Shown piece after piece: positions 22,848-32,036 of a stretch of 64,000 nucleotides of DNA (its first letter is position 1; each line of letters begins with the position of its first letter). A program made the position numbers and the translations under genes. Source of the stretch: Tetraselmis striata (taxonomy: Eukaryota; Chlorophyta; Chlorodendrophyceae; Chlorodendrales; Chlorodendraceae); NCBI GenBank assembly GCA_006384855.1, contig VCJN01002026.1, positions 28,012 to 92,011 on the forward strand, read 5' to 3'. The notes beneath the pieces are model-generated. The model ran no database searches. It worked only from the letters and a program-made list of their open reading frames with translations, and was not told where the DNA came from.

Positions 22848-24353
22848 TCAAAAGTTCAAGGGAACGTCTGAGTGTCTCTTGCAAAAGTGGACCCAGGGCG
22901 ATCCGCACCCAGTGTCCAAGGTTTTGCGGTCAGGCCTGCCATGTGCGATCCTCTGCTTCCACTGCAGGTACGTCTCACCGGGGCTGTAGGTCGTCGCATT
23001 GATCTTCTTTACCAGCATCTCCGCCAGCACAGCTTTGCAGAGTCGGGACGATGCATGCCCTTCTCTAGCCTGATTGCTGAGGTTGGCACGTCGACCTTTC
23101 CTTGCATGGGTGATCTCAGTCCCAGGCGATTCTCCCTGGACCCAGTTTATACATAGTACGCTTCTGGCGTTTGAAAACCGAGCAGCCGGTTTTGGAACTA
23201 GGGCGATTTTCAATCCCAGGCACCCGCCCGGGGCTCTGCAGCAGAGGTCGCGCACCAAGTGGCGCTTGTCGAAAGAATCCGAGCCGCCGATTACAACCGA
23301 GCTCAGCTTGACGGGTTGCTTGAGCGCGCTGAAAAGAGCGCTACCCTGGAGGCCGCAGACGGCCCACTTGAGTACTTTGTCGGAGCATGTCATCGAGGCG
23401 CGTCTGGTTGCGAGATGGGAACAGATTACGGCTGGGTATCCCTCGCCTGCGGTGATCTTGGTGCTCAGCTGCCCGGCATTTCGATGTTTTATCGACGCCA
23501 GGTCCGGGCAGTGATTGTCATCCGAAAGGGCAGAGACGAGCTTCCGTTTTGATCCTGAAACTGGGATAAAGCGCCGGGAATCGCCGCAGGGTGCAGTGCT
23601 GACATACAGATGGAACTCAACACCGTCACGGAGACGACCACCGCGGAAGATTGAATCTTGTCCTTCCACATCCTTGGCGATCATGGCCACTACAAGGTAC
23701 CGGAACAGGGCCCGCCGAGCTAGCACCTCCGCGTGGGAGTCGATCAATCGACGACCGTCAGCCGGCCCATCACGATGCTCTTGGGATAGAGTTTTGGTGC
23801 CGGTGGCCAATGAAATGACGGACAGGTTCGACCCGTCGCTTTGGATGAAGGCGGCTACGACTGCAGTTTCAGGGCACAAGGCTCGCAAGTCGGCGGATGG
23901 CACCTCTCCATAGATAGCACGAACGCGCTCCTGCACCATGACCACCATCCTTTGCTCGCGCAGCATGCCACTCTGACCTGTAGTTTGCTCCAGCTCTACA
24001 AGTGATGGGTACAGTACGCAAGGCCGGGCATTCTGCTTGACAGGTAGAGCTTCAATGATCAACGCGGCCGCGGCCGCCTTGGCCCGCTTCCTCTTGCGCC
24101 CTACTCCTTCGCGCTCCAACGTCACGATGTCCCCGACGACGCCGCGGGCGGAATCGCTGACGCACTGGTAGCTCAATATGCATCGCACTGTGTGTACATG
24201 GTGAGTCGATTGCCTTGAGGGGCAGATGATACTCACGTCTTCGTATGAGTGGCTGAGAATGCTGGCTACGCTGGAGTCGAGCGATAAGCGCCGCCGCTGC
24301 TTAAGAGACCCCTGCGCCGACTGGGATAGGGTGGTCACGCTGTTCGACGCCAT
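22848..24353 (-). CDS. tRNA-specific adenosine deaminase 1-like (Tad1/ADAT1, A_deamin domain)
   Basis: Single-exon gene, 501 aa from the ATG at 24353. Tad1 converts A37 to inosine in eukaryotic tRNA-Ala; the same domain is found in ADARs. The zinc deaminase signature is intact: DSHAEVLARR (H207, proton-shuttle E209), STAPCGDSRRF (C256) and CSDKVLKWAVCGLQG (C323). DGSNLSVISLATGTK precedes it, as in this family. The first ~135 residues are not conserved and contain a basic stretch (GRKRKRAK), a plausible nuclear signal. No double-stranded-RNA-binding domain is seen, and the HAEV form favours Tad1 over ADAR. A perfect-looking GTGAGT...ACACAG pair at 24188-24236 would, if spliced, bring in a stop, so I treat the gene as intronless, unlike all its neighbours. 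The start is uncertain. Confidence 0.8.
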   Translation of the reverse strand: MASNSVTTLSQSAQGSLKQRRRLSLDSSVASILSHSYEDVSIICPSRQSTHHVHTVRCILSYQCVSDSARGVVGDIVTLEREGVGRKRKRAKAAAAALIIEALPVKQNARPCVLYPSLVELEQTTGQSGMLREQRMVVMVQERVRAIYGEVPSADLRALCPETAVVAAFIQSDGSNLSVISLATGTKTLSQEHRDGPADGRRLIDSHAEVLARRALFRYLVVAMIAKDVEGQDSIFRGGRLRDGVEFHLYVSTAPCGDSRRFIPVSGSKRKLVSALSDDNHCPDLASIKHRNAGQLSTKITAGEGYPAVICSHLATRRASMTCSDKVLKWAVCGLQGSALFSALKQPVKLSSVVIGGSDSFDKRHLVRDLCCRAPGGCLGLKIALVPKPAARFSNARSVLCINWVQGESPGTEITHARKGRRANLSNQAREGHASSRLCKAVLAEMLVKKINATTYSPGETYLQWKQRIAHGRPDRKTLDTGCGSPWVHFCKRHSDVPLNF

Positions 24354-24808
24354 GTGCACGGCGACCGGAGCTGGACTGCCCCCCTTGGTAACCTTGCGTG
24401 TGTAGACGCACGCTATTGTGTGTTCACATTGCTTTCCGCCACTACCTTCCAAGACATCCGTGGCTTCCGGGTACACTCATGCCAAGACCGTGATGCGGCT
24501 TATGATTGCGCTGTGGGTCCGCCGTCGTTTCGACTTTTGCGAATCGTCGCGGGCCAATATTGGAGCGAGGTACAGGGAGTCGCCAGGACTACTCCATATT
24601 ATTACCCCGCATAAACCTAGTAAAAACCTAATACATGGCGGCGTGTGGGCGCGAGGAGCCCGTCACCTGCTCTGATGCTGCAGAGTCGCGCTACTTTACT
24701 GACGTCGGGCTGTTTCGTCCCATCACCTTGCTCCAACTCCCCCTCCACATAGACAATTTCTCTTCAGACACCCCTTTAGCGCCGGGAATTTCGCCGGGCG
24801 CCACCACC
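24354..24808. promoter_or_regulatory. Divergent promoter region, Tad1-like / P4H-like
   Basis: The two start codons are 455 bp apart and point away from each other, so both promoters must lie here or overlap the 5' UTRs. I see no clear TATA box or other element. The P4H-like ATG has a strong context (GCCACCACCATGA). Confidence 0.4.
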
Positions 24809-24959
24809 ATGACAACTGCCAGCCGCCGCCTCCTGGCGCTGGCGCTTCTAGCCGCGTGTCTGCCGAGCACGGGCGCACTCACCAAGCGCTACGAGGTGCG
24901 CCGAATGCCCAAACCCTGCAACCCTAAACAACACGCCGGGCAGCCAGCGGACGATAACT

Positions 24960-24991
<32 letters not shown>

Positions 24992-27900
24992 CTGCACCGT
25001 GGCGCAATGAGCGGAGAACTGACCGCATGAACTGCCCCTGTTCTCGGCCCGCTCTCGACCCCCCTGCGTACGACTGCTGGCCTCAGGTGGACGATCGCTT
25101 CCCGGGGTGGAAGGGTGAGGTTGCGGACGTACGCGTGGGCGGCGAGGGCGCGCGCGTCGCGGCGGCGACCGGAGGCCGCCACGGCTCCGCCCCAGACTGG
25201 GGCTTCGGCGCGCTCAAGGTGCCGCCTTCCGCTACTGGTGGCGTTTCTGGCTGGTGGGCTTGCGCGCAGAGGCGAGCAGATGGCGCTCCATGGGGCTGCC
25301 CAGAGCCGCGGTCGCACTGTTGTTCATTATTTTTTTCTTCATTTTTAAATTGATTATTTAAAAAAAGATGCTCCATCACGTCTGAGGTGTGATCATCCAG
25401 ACAAGCGCAGCCCTGTTGCTAATCTTCGAGCCGACTCCCCCTCCCTCTGTGGCAGGAATCCTGGCGTGGGGAGGTGGACGTGGTCAACTGGGAGCCGCGC
25501 GTCGTGTCGTACAAGGGCTTCCTCAGCGTGGCGGAGTGCGAGGCGCTGCTGGAGCTGGTCCGCCCCCCCTTTCCCGCCCCTTGCCACCCCCTCCCCCCTC
25601 CCACCGCTCCCCTCTTCCCGGCCCGCGTGTGCCGTATTCCACAAGCACCACACTGCCTCCAAAACACACGGTTTGCGCAGTGCTGTACGCAATGTGGAAG
25701 TTGGAGTGTGTGCCGGCCATCCTCCGGGGAATCCTATGCCCCGGGGCCGTTTGTCGCCCCGTGCGAACACATCGGACTGCGAAATGGCGCCTTTACTCCC
25801 TAATTGGAGTCCAGTCGGGTCCCCATTGGTATGCCCCCCCCTGACGCCCAAGACCCCGGGCGCGCTGTGGGCGCGCAGGGCCGCGACTCGGACATGCCGA
25901 GCACGCTGGCGCTGCCGGACGACGCGGGCGTGACGGTGGCGGCCGTGAACAAGCGCATCGGGGAGACCACCATGTTCCGCCGAGGTGCCCCCCCCCACTT
26001 TGTCTTCCCCCTATATTATTTCCGTCGACATGAATGACTAACCGCCATGACTAAGTATTTGAGTGTATTTGAGTGAGTTTTATTTATTTGAGTGAGTATG
26101 ACTGAGTATTTGGACTAAGGCTCAGACTCGGCGCTGTTTACATACAGTTAACCGCGCCGGTGCCTTAGGTGCAGGTCCACGTGGCGTGAAGTTTGACGAT
26201 TTCCTGAATAGTGCCGTCATGCGAAACACTGAAGAGCGATGCCCCCCCTCCCCCTAATCACCTGATGCGAGATCTTCAGTCAGTCAGTCTGTGTTGCGCG
26301 GGTCCTATAGATCGCGCTATCAAACCTCGTCATATCAAACCTCGTAATTACCTCTAATCAAGAACCTTCTATGATACCCTAGTCTGTCTAGATACCCTAG
26401 TCCGTCTGTATATACGCAGGCACGTATCTACCACATTGCCACGTGCACCATTTGCTGTGCCCATCCTGCGTGAGGTCCCGGGAGGAGTTGGGGCAGTGGC
26501 GCTGACTCTTTCCTGGCGGTGGGGGGGCCCGCCGTCCGCATCTGCGCGCAGCCGGCATGGCGGACCTCACGCTTCACCTCGACGAGGCCGCCGCCGCGTC
26601 GCCCGTGGCCTCGCTGGAGCACGCGCCCACGGCGAACGACCAACGCCTGGCCACGCTCTACATCAAGCTGTGCGCGACTCCCCCCCCCCCCCCATCGCCT
26701 TCCCTCCGGCATCTCCGTGCCCCTTCTCGCACCACTATATATACACTATATGCATTTATATACACAGACACACACATATACATATACATATGTATTTATG
26801 CATGTATGTGCACATATATATACCATATATACGAATGTATGCATAATACATATGAATATATATTAACAAATACGTATACACACATATATACATGTGTACA
26901 AATATACATATATACATGTATACGAATGTACACACATATATACGTATAAGTGTACACACGTATACATATATGTATATACATATGTATATGCAGATATACA
27001 CACATATATGCGAACGATACATATATAGTTCACAGACATACTCTCGCCATACATATACTGCAGATATTTTCATTGTTGCATCAGACGGTATTGCCACCCT
27101 CCAACTCCATCCTCTATTCCCCCAGTGCCGCCTCATGGGTAGGATGGGGGGCAACGGGGATGACACAATCGAGCACCGATGATCAGCGACGACTGCCTCT
27201 TGGTATTACTAACAATCACCAGCCGTCACGCTGGGAGGCTCTAGCCCACCTGCCACCGCTTTGGAGATGTGCCAGGGCCGGCTAGGCCGGCTGGCGACCT
27301 AGGCCCAGATAGCGTTTATGCTATTTTGCCATGGAGTTGGGGGCACTAGCTAGGTGAGGGGTGGAAGGAAGGGGTGACACCCGGTGCTGAATGAGAGACC
27401 CAGTATCCACACGCAACACCGTATGTTTAAATGCGGAATACCAACCGTTGCAACTCGGTTGACGGCAGGCAGCATGAGGCATGACGGCGGCAGCGCTGTT
27501 GCGGGCACGGACGGCGCAACCGGAGCTGGGTCGGTGGTAGGCCGTAGTTTGTGGGTCTCCGTGAATGTTGTCGGATGTGGTGGCGTGGCTCGTGGCGAAG
27601 TTCGCAGCAAGGATGAGTGACGCCTTGCGATGCGTGCCCGTCACCATGTCAGGAGTTGAAGGAAGGGGTGTCGTTGGGGGACACCCGGTGCTGAATGAGA
27701 GACCCAGTATCCACACGCAACACCGTATGTTCAAATGCGGAATACCAACCGCTGCAACTCGGTTGACGGCAGGCAGCATGAGGCATGACGGCGGCAGCGC
27801 TGTTGCGGGCACAAAGGGTGCAACCGGCGCTGGTTTTGGAGGTGGTAGGCCGTAGTTTGTGGGTCTCTGTGAATGTTGTCGGATGTGGTGGCGTGGCGAA

Positions 27901-29136
27901 GTTTGCAGCGGGGATGAGTGACGCCTTGCGATGCGTGCCCGTCACCATGTCGCTGTGGTGCCCTCCTGCACAACCCCCCCCCCCGCCCCAATATTGATTC
28001 TGTAGGTGACACGTACGTCAGCAGAGGTACCTTTTTTCCTACTTGGTTGGCTCGCTTGGCCCCAACGGCTCGGCAGAGTGAGCGTCTCCAACCAGCGCGC
28101 CGCCTGCTTCCCAACTAGTCACACCCCCATTTTTAGTGCTCGTAATACCAAGAGGCACCAGGCGCGTTAGTTCGAAAGCCCACACGACCAGTATGACCCG
28201 GCATGCGAGGGAGACAGAGTGGAAACCGAACGAACACAAGGGAAAGGGATAGGGGGCGAAGGAGGACACGCAAGAAACATTGGAAGCACGCAGCTATGGG
28301 TGTCCTCGATGGCCTTCCAAGCGGGCAGTGCTGGGCTGGATCGGGTGGAACGAGGCTTCTGGGGTTGACGTGGTAGATCGTCGGTCATAGCGGATCAAAC
28401 ACTATTGGTTCACATGACCACACACTCAAGATGGGCGGGGGTTACAAACTGGGGAAAACGGACACAAGAGGGTGTGGAGAGGGGAACGGGGGGGAAAGAC
28501 CGCGCAAAGGAAGCGTCTGGGGGGGGGGGGGGGGGGGGGAGGAGGGGATAGAATTCGGGGGGGCTAGCCCCCCATGGCCTTCCAAGGGGCCAGTGCTTGG
28601 CAGAATCTAGTGGATTTGCCGACTCGCTATCCCTCCGTGGGGATGGGGCCGCTGAGACTGACGCGGAAGAGCTGGGCGCCCCCTCCCAGGTCGCCGCACT
28701 CGTCGCTGGGCGGCGAGATCGTGCTCCCGCAGGCGCCGCTCCCCAGCGACTGGCAGCCCAGCGGGCCGCGCTCGCCGTGCGCGGGGCACATCATGGCCTA
28801 CCCGCTGGTAAGCCCCCCCCCCCCCGCACCCCCCCTTCTTTCCAACACTACCCGCATCCGCTTCATACCGGGCCCAAAAGTCAACATTGTTATTCATGAT
28901 GAAACACATCTAGCGATGAAGACCGTAATGCGGTCAGGTGCGATAGGTTAAAGAGAAGACATCATTAATAGACATTAATATCCTTAGGACGTTTTACTAC
29001 TTGGGGTCTACTGCTAATGATTGATGCACACAATGCACTGGATGTTACAGATTATCAGGGTCATGATGTGGTGGGCAGTCGACTGATCAATAGATTAATC
29101 CAGGCTAAACGCACGACGCATTGGGTGAAACTAGCG

Positions 29137-29171
<35 letters not shown>

Positions 29172-29773
29172 TGCTCTTCCATTTGAAACCCCCTTTTCCC
29201 AGATACGAATAATAATTCAGTTGCCATTAAATTACAGTTAAATCGGGGGGCGTATAGTTTATTCACAATAACGTTTCGCAGTGATTTCGTCCTGTCTACT
29301 CAACAAAAAGGATATTTGGTAGCGAAGTACCCGTCTAAGTACTGCCTACGGGATGCGTTTCCGAATTAATACTTCTGGCGAGTACACTAACATGAAGAAA
29401 GTTATTGCAGCGGATCACTATTGTGGGAGAACTCTATTGGTGATAGGTGGCGCGAGTGGCCAAGCGCTGGGGCGGCTTCGGCCGATGTCCCGGGGCGAAC
29501 TTTTACTTTTACTTTCTATTGGTGATGTGGCGATGCTTTGGTATTAATTTGCGCGTGTCGCCGTCGCCGGTGCTGCAGTCTGACGTAGTGCGCCTCCTGT
29601 GTGTGTGTGTGTGGCCCGGTGGGCTGGTCCCGCAGAGGCAGGGCGACGCGGTGCTGGTGTACCACCGCCGCGTGAACAACGAGGTGGAGCCCGCGGGCAC
29701 CGTGAGCGTGTGCGGCGTGCCGGGGGAGGAGGTGATGTGGGCAACGCAGACGCTGATGACATGGCGGGTGTGA
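24809..29773 (+). CDS. Prolyl 4-hydroxylase alpha-like protein, probably inactive
   Basis: Seven exons: 24809-24895, 25087-25218, 25456-25557, 25879-25984, 26552-26669, 28690-28807, 29636-29773; phases match; 266 aa. P4Hs hydroxylate proline in secreted proteins using Fe(II) and 2-oxoglutarate; in algae these are cell-wall glycoproteins. Seen: signal peptide (RRLLALALLAACLPSTGA), WEPRVVSYKGFLSVAECEAL (classic P4H entry), GRDSDMPSTL...NKRIGETTMF, LTLHLDEA (H151xD153), NDQRLATLYIKL, GGEIVLP, GDAVLVYHRR and GEEVMWATQTLMTW. Two features normally essential are absent: the distal iron-binding His of H-x-GCPV (here SVCGVP) and the 2-oxoglutarate Lys of GxKW (here GEEVMW). A missed alternative exon is possible. 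The exon 3 donor (GTCCGC) is the weakest. Intron 5 (2 kb) is packed with repeats. Confidence 0.75.
26735..27060 (+). repeat. AT-rich TATATA/TACATA low-complexity tract
   Basis: About 320 bp of alternating purine-pyrimidine repeats in intron 5 of the P4H-like gene. The Tyr/Ile-rich frames on both strands here are artefacts. Confidence 0.9.
27361..27955 (+). repeat. Tandem duplication of a ~300-bp unit
   Basis: Two near-identical copies (about 27361-27655 and 27660-27955) share GACACCCGGTGCTGAATGAG, the 'ATCCACACGCAACACCGTATG' region, the CGGCAGGCAGCATGAGGCAT block and the TGTGGGTCTC-GTGAATGTTG block. They lie in intron 5 of the P4H-like gene. The open frames within them are not supported as coding. 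Confidence 0.85.
29440..29515 (+). repeat. SINE 3' end with tRNA-like box A motif
   Basis: GGCGCGAGTGGCCAAGCGCTG is followed directly by the family 3' module and a TTTTACTTTTAC tail, inside the last intron of the P4H-like gene. The GTGGCCAAGCG segment resembles a tRNA-type Pol III A box. Confidence 0.55.
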
Positions 29774-29867
29774 CCTCCGCGCGCCCGCCGCCTTCCGACT
29801 ATCTTATCTGCTGTAGCCACACCACCCTGGGTGTCATTACCAGGGTGAAACGGCGTGGTCGATCAAT

Positions 29868-29872
29868 TGTAA
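29868..29872 (+). promoter_or_regulatory. TGTAA poly(A) signal of the P4H-like gene
   Basis: TGTAA 95 nt downstream of the stop codon at 29773, in the sense orientation. Confidence 0.45.
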
Positions 29873-29984
29873 CACTGTGGTTTCCACCGTACCTGGTAGG
29901 CTGCCTTTGGGTAGGCTTGCACCCCGTAATAATTATGTTTGAATTTGATCCAAATTCACTAAATTTGATCTAATTTGATCTAAA

Positions 29985-30163
29985 TATCACTTTATTTACT
30001 TTTACTTTCACTTTTATCTATCCGCTAGGATTATAAAGGATTACATTGAACTAGGCCAGCAGTCGATATGACAACCTGTGCGACATAGCTTTCATGCATC
30101 CTTTATAATCCTAGCGGACGATAGATAAAAGTGAAAGTAAAAGTAAATAAAGTGATAAATAAA
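29985..30163. repeat. 55-bp inverted repeat (palindrome with ~60-bp spacer)
   Basis: The left arm (TATCACTTTATTTACTTTTA through CGCTAGGATTATAAAGGA) is repeated as its reverse complement at about 30101-30163, with one 2-bp difference near AGCGGA(CG)ATAG. The outer part of each arm is made of the same TTTTACTTTTA-type repeats as the SINE tail, and the right arm abuts a SINE 3' end. Consistent with two tail-to-tail SINE insertions or a foldback rearrangement. Confidence 0.75.
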
Positions 30164-30425
30164 AGTAAAGTTCGCCCCGGGACATCGGCCAAAGCTGCCC
30201 CAGCACTTGACCTCTTGCGCCAACTGCAGTCGTAGGTCTGGCATAGCCCTTCGACCTTTGCCTCAATCGAACCCCGAAGGGCTAATTCACCAGCCAAGTA
30301 AACCCAGGACACGCCGGGCCGATATTGCCGATAATGCATCAACCTGGAATCGAGCACGGCGGGACCTCTTGCGTAAGAGACCACCGCTCGACCGAGCGGA
30401 CAAGGAATGTACCTTGGATGTTCCC
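30155..30425 (-). mobile_element. SINE, near full length, tRNA-like head
   Basis: Read on the minus strand: a tRNA-like head (CGCTCGGTCGAGCGGTGG, an anticodon-arm-like CTCTTACGCAAGAG, then GCTCGATTCC), a body containing GGGGTTCGATTGAGG (B-box-like) and GGTCTGGCATAGCCC on the opposite strand, and the shared 3' module ending in TTTACTTTTATTTATC. A second long copy lies at 47393-47640 and fragments at 1811, 6980 and 29440. SINEs are non-coding and depend on a LINE for movement. Confidence 0.65.
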
Positions 30426-30649
30426 GTCGGTCCCAGGCGACCTCAATTCGATACTTTGAGATCCCCCGGCAGCATCGTATAGCGACCTGTCAATTTTCGG
30501 ACACAAAGTAACAACACAGTCAGGAGCGGTGGACCATTAACCTTGTTGCCGACTCGCCGACACGCCGCCCCCTGCCAGTTGCCCCCTGGCGGTTTGACTG
30601 GCGAGCGCATGGCACGCGTGGTGGGCGGATCGAGGCACATAATTTATCC

Positions 30650-30654
30650 TTACA
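30650..30654 (-). promoter_or_regulatory. TGTAA poly(A) signal of the golgin gene
   Basis: Reads TGTAA on the minus strand, about 125 nt past the golgin stop codon. Confidence 0.4.
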
Positions 30655-30778
30655 ATACTCGTAGCGACAAATCTAGATGTATTTACTATTATGACTAATT
30701 GCTCAGCTGCTCGTCCGTCGGCACTCGGAGCGCGTGCTAGCCATCCGCCGAGCCCCGGCGGCGTGAGCTCGCGGGGTC

Positions 30779-32002
30779 TCAGGCGCCCAGCCAGGCCGGC
30801 GGCTTGGTGGGCGACTCGAGGCTGAGACTAGTGAACTGCCCACCCGGCTCGGCCGCACCCTGGCCTGCCTCGCCGAGCCCGAGCGACTGCGGCTGCGGCT
30901 GCCACACCTCTTGGTCGCCGGTCGCCGGACCGGCCGACGAAGCTGGCTGCAGCTGCTGTCCGCCGCTAGGAGCCTGCCCGCGCTGCTCCTGATACTGCCC
31001 CAGGCTGGCCACGAGCCCCGGCCCGTCCGATGAGCTGTCCACTACTGCGGTCTCCCGGGGAGCGCCGTTCTCGGCGGAGCCGACGGCTGGCGCCGCGCCG
31101 TTGCCGCCGCTTCGGGCGTCCTCGGCCGCCATGCCCTCCGCCTGCTTGATGAGAAACTCCACCCACGCCTCCGCCAGGTCGCCCTGGTTTGCCGCGGCTG
31201 CCGGAGCGCCGTCCCCGCCCCCGCCGCCGCCGCCGGGCGCCAGCGCGCTGAGCACCGAGAACGGAACCTTGGCCACTCGACTCAGCACGCCCCCGCGCCG
31301 GCTCGCCGCGATGCGGCTGCGCTCCTCCTCGGTGAACCCAAGCATGCGAACCATCACTGACAGCACCTGGGCAAAGTCGATCAGAAGGGGGGGGGGGGGG
31401 GGGGGGGGAACTGTCGGCCAGTCGCCAAAAATATCGAGTAACAACCAAACGTACGATCGAAAGCATTCCGACAACTATGTAGGCCGCACCTCGTCCGCAT
31501 AGTTGCGCTCGAAGTAGGACACGAGCAGCTGCACCACGATGCGGCGGTCGATGAGCGTGCTGTTGTCGCTGCTAAGCTGCGCCATGCGCTTGGCACTCTC
31601 CTCCAGCGCGCGCCGCAGCGCCGCCGCGCCCTCTTGCAGCCGTACTTGCACGCGCTGCTGCTCCGCCAAGCTTGCCTCCGCGGCGGCGGCCGCCGTCTCG
31701 GCCGCCGCCTGTCGGCTTGCGGCGGCGGAAACCGCGCCCTGCTGCGCCTCCAGCTCCGCCTGCAGCCGCTCCGCCTGTGCCTGCGCCGAGCGAAGCTCCT
31801 GCCGAAGCTTGTCGCCCGCTGTAGAAAAAAATATCAAAATATTATCATGCCAGTGATATATGAATAATTTAAACAAATGATGCCACTATGGCAGTGGTGG
31901 GAAATGACGATAGCGCTACTCGTCAACAAAATGAAGCCGACTGCGTCATTGACTCCGATGAACTCCGGCGAGTCGGAAGCTTTACCTAAATCGACGCGCA
32001 CT

Positions 32003-32036
<34 letters not shown>

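Larger units (their letters stand above)
29774..30778. other. 3'-3' intergenic region between P4H-like and golgin genes
   Basis: Both flanking genes end here. The region holds the two TGTAA signals (29868 and 30650), a 55-bp inverted repeat (29985-30163) and a near-complete SINE (30155-30425). No coding gene seen. Confidence 0.6.

Noticed and set aside
24188..24236. Textbook-looking intron (GTGAGT...ACACAG, 49 nt) in the Tad1-like gene
   Set aside because: Its length is not a multiple of three and removal would place a stop a few codons downstream, while the unspliced frame stays open through the catalytic domain.
26755..27166. Tyr/Ile/Cys-rich open frames on both strands
   Set aside because: Simple translation of TATATA/TACATA repeats; no start context, domain or exon partner.
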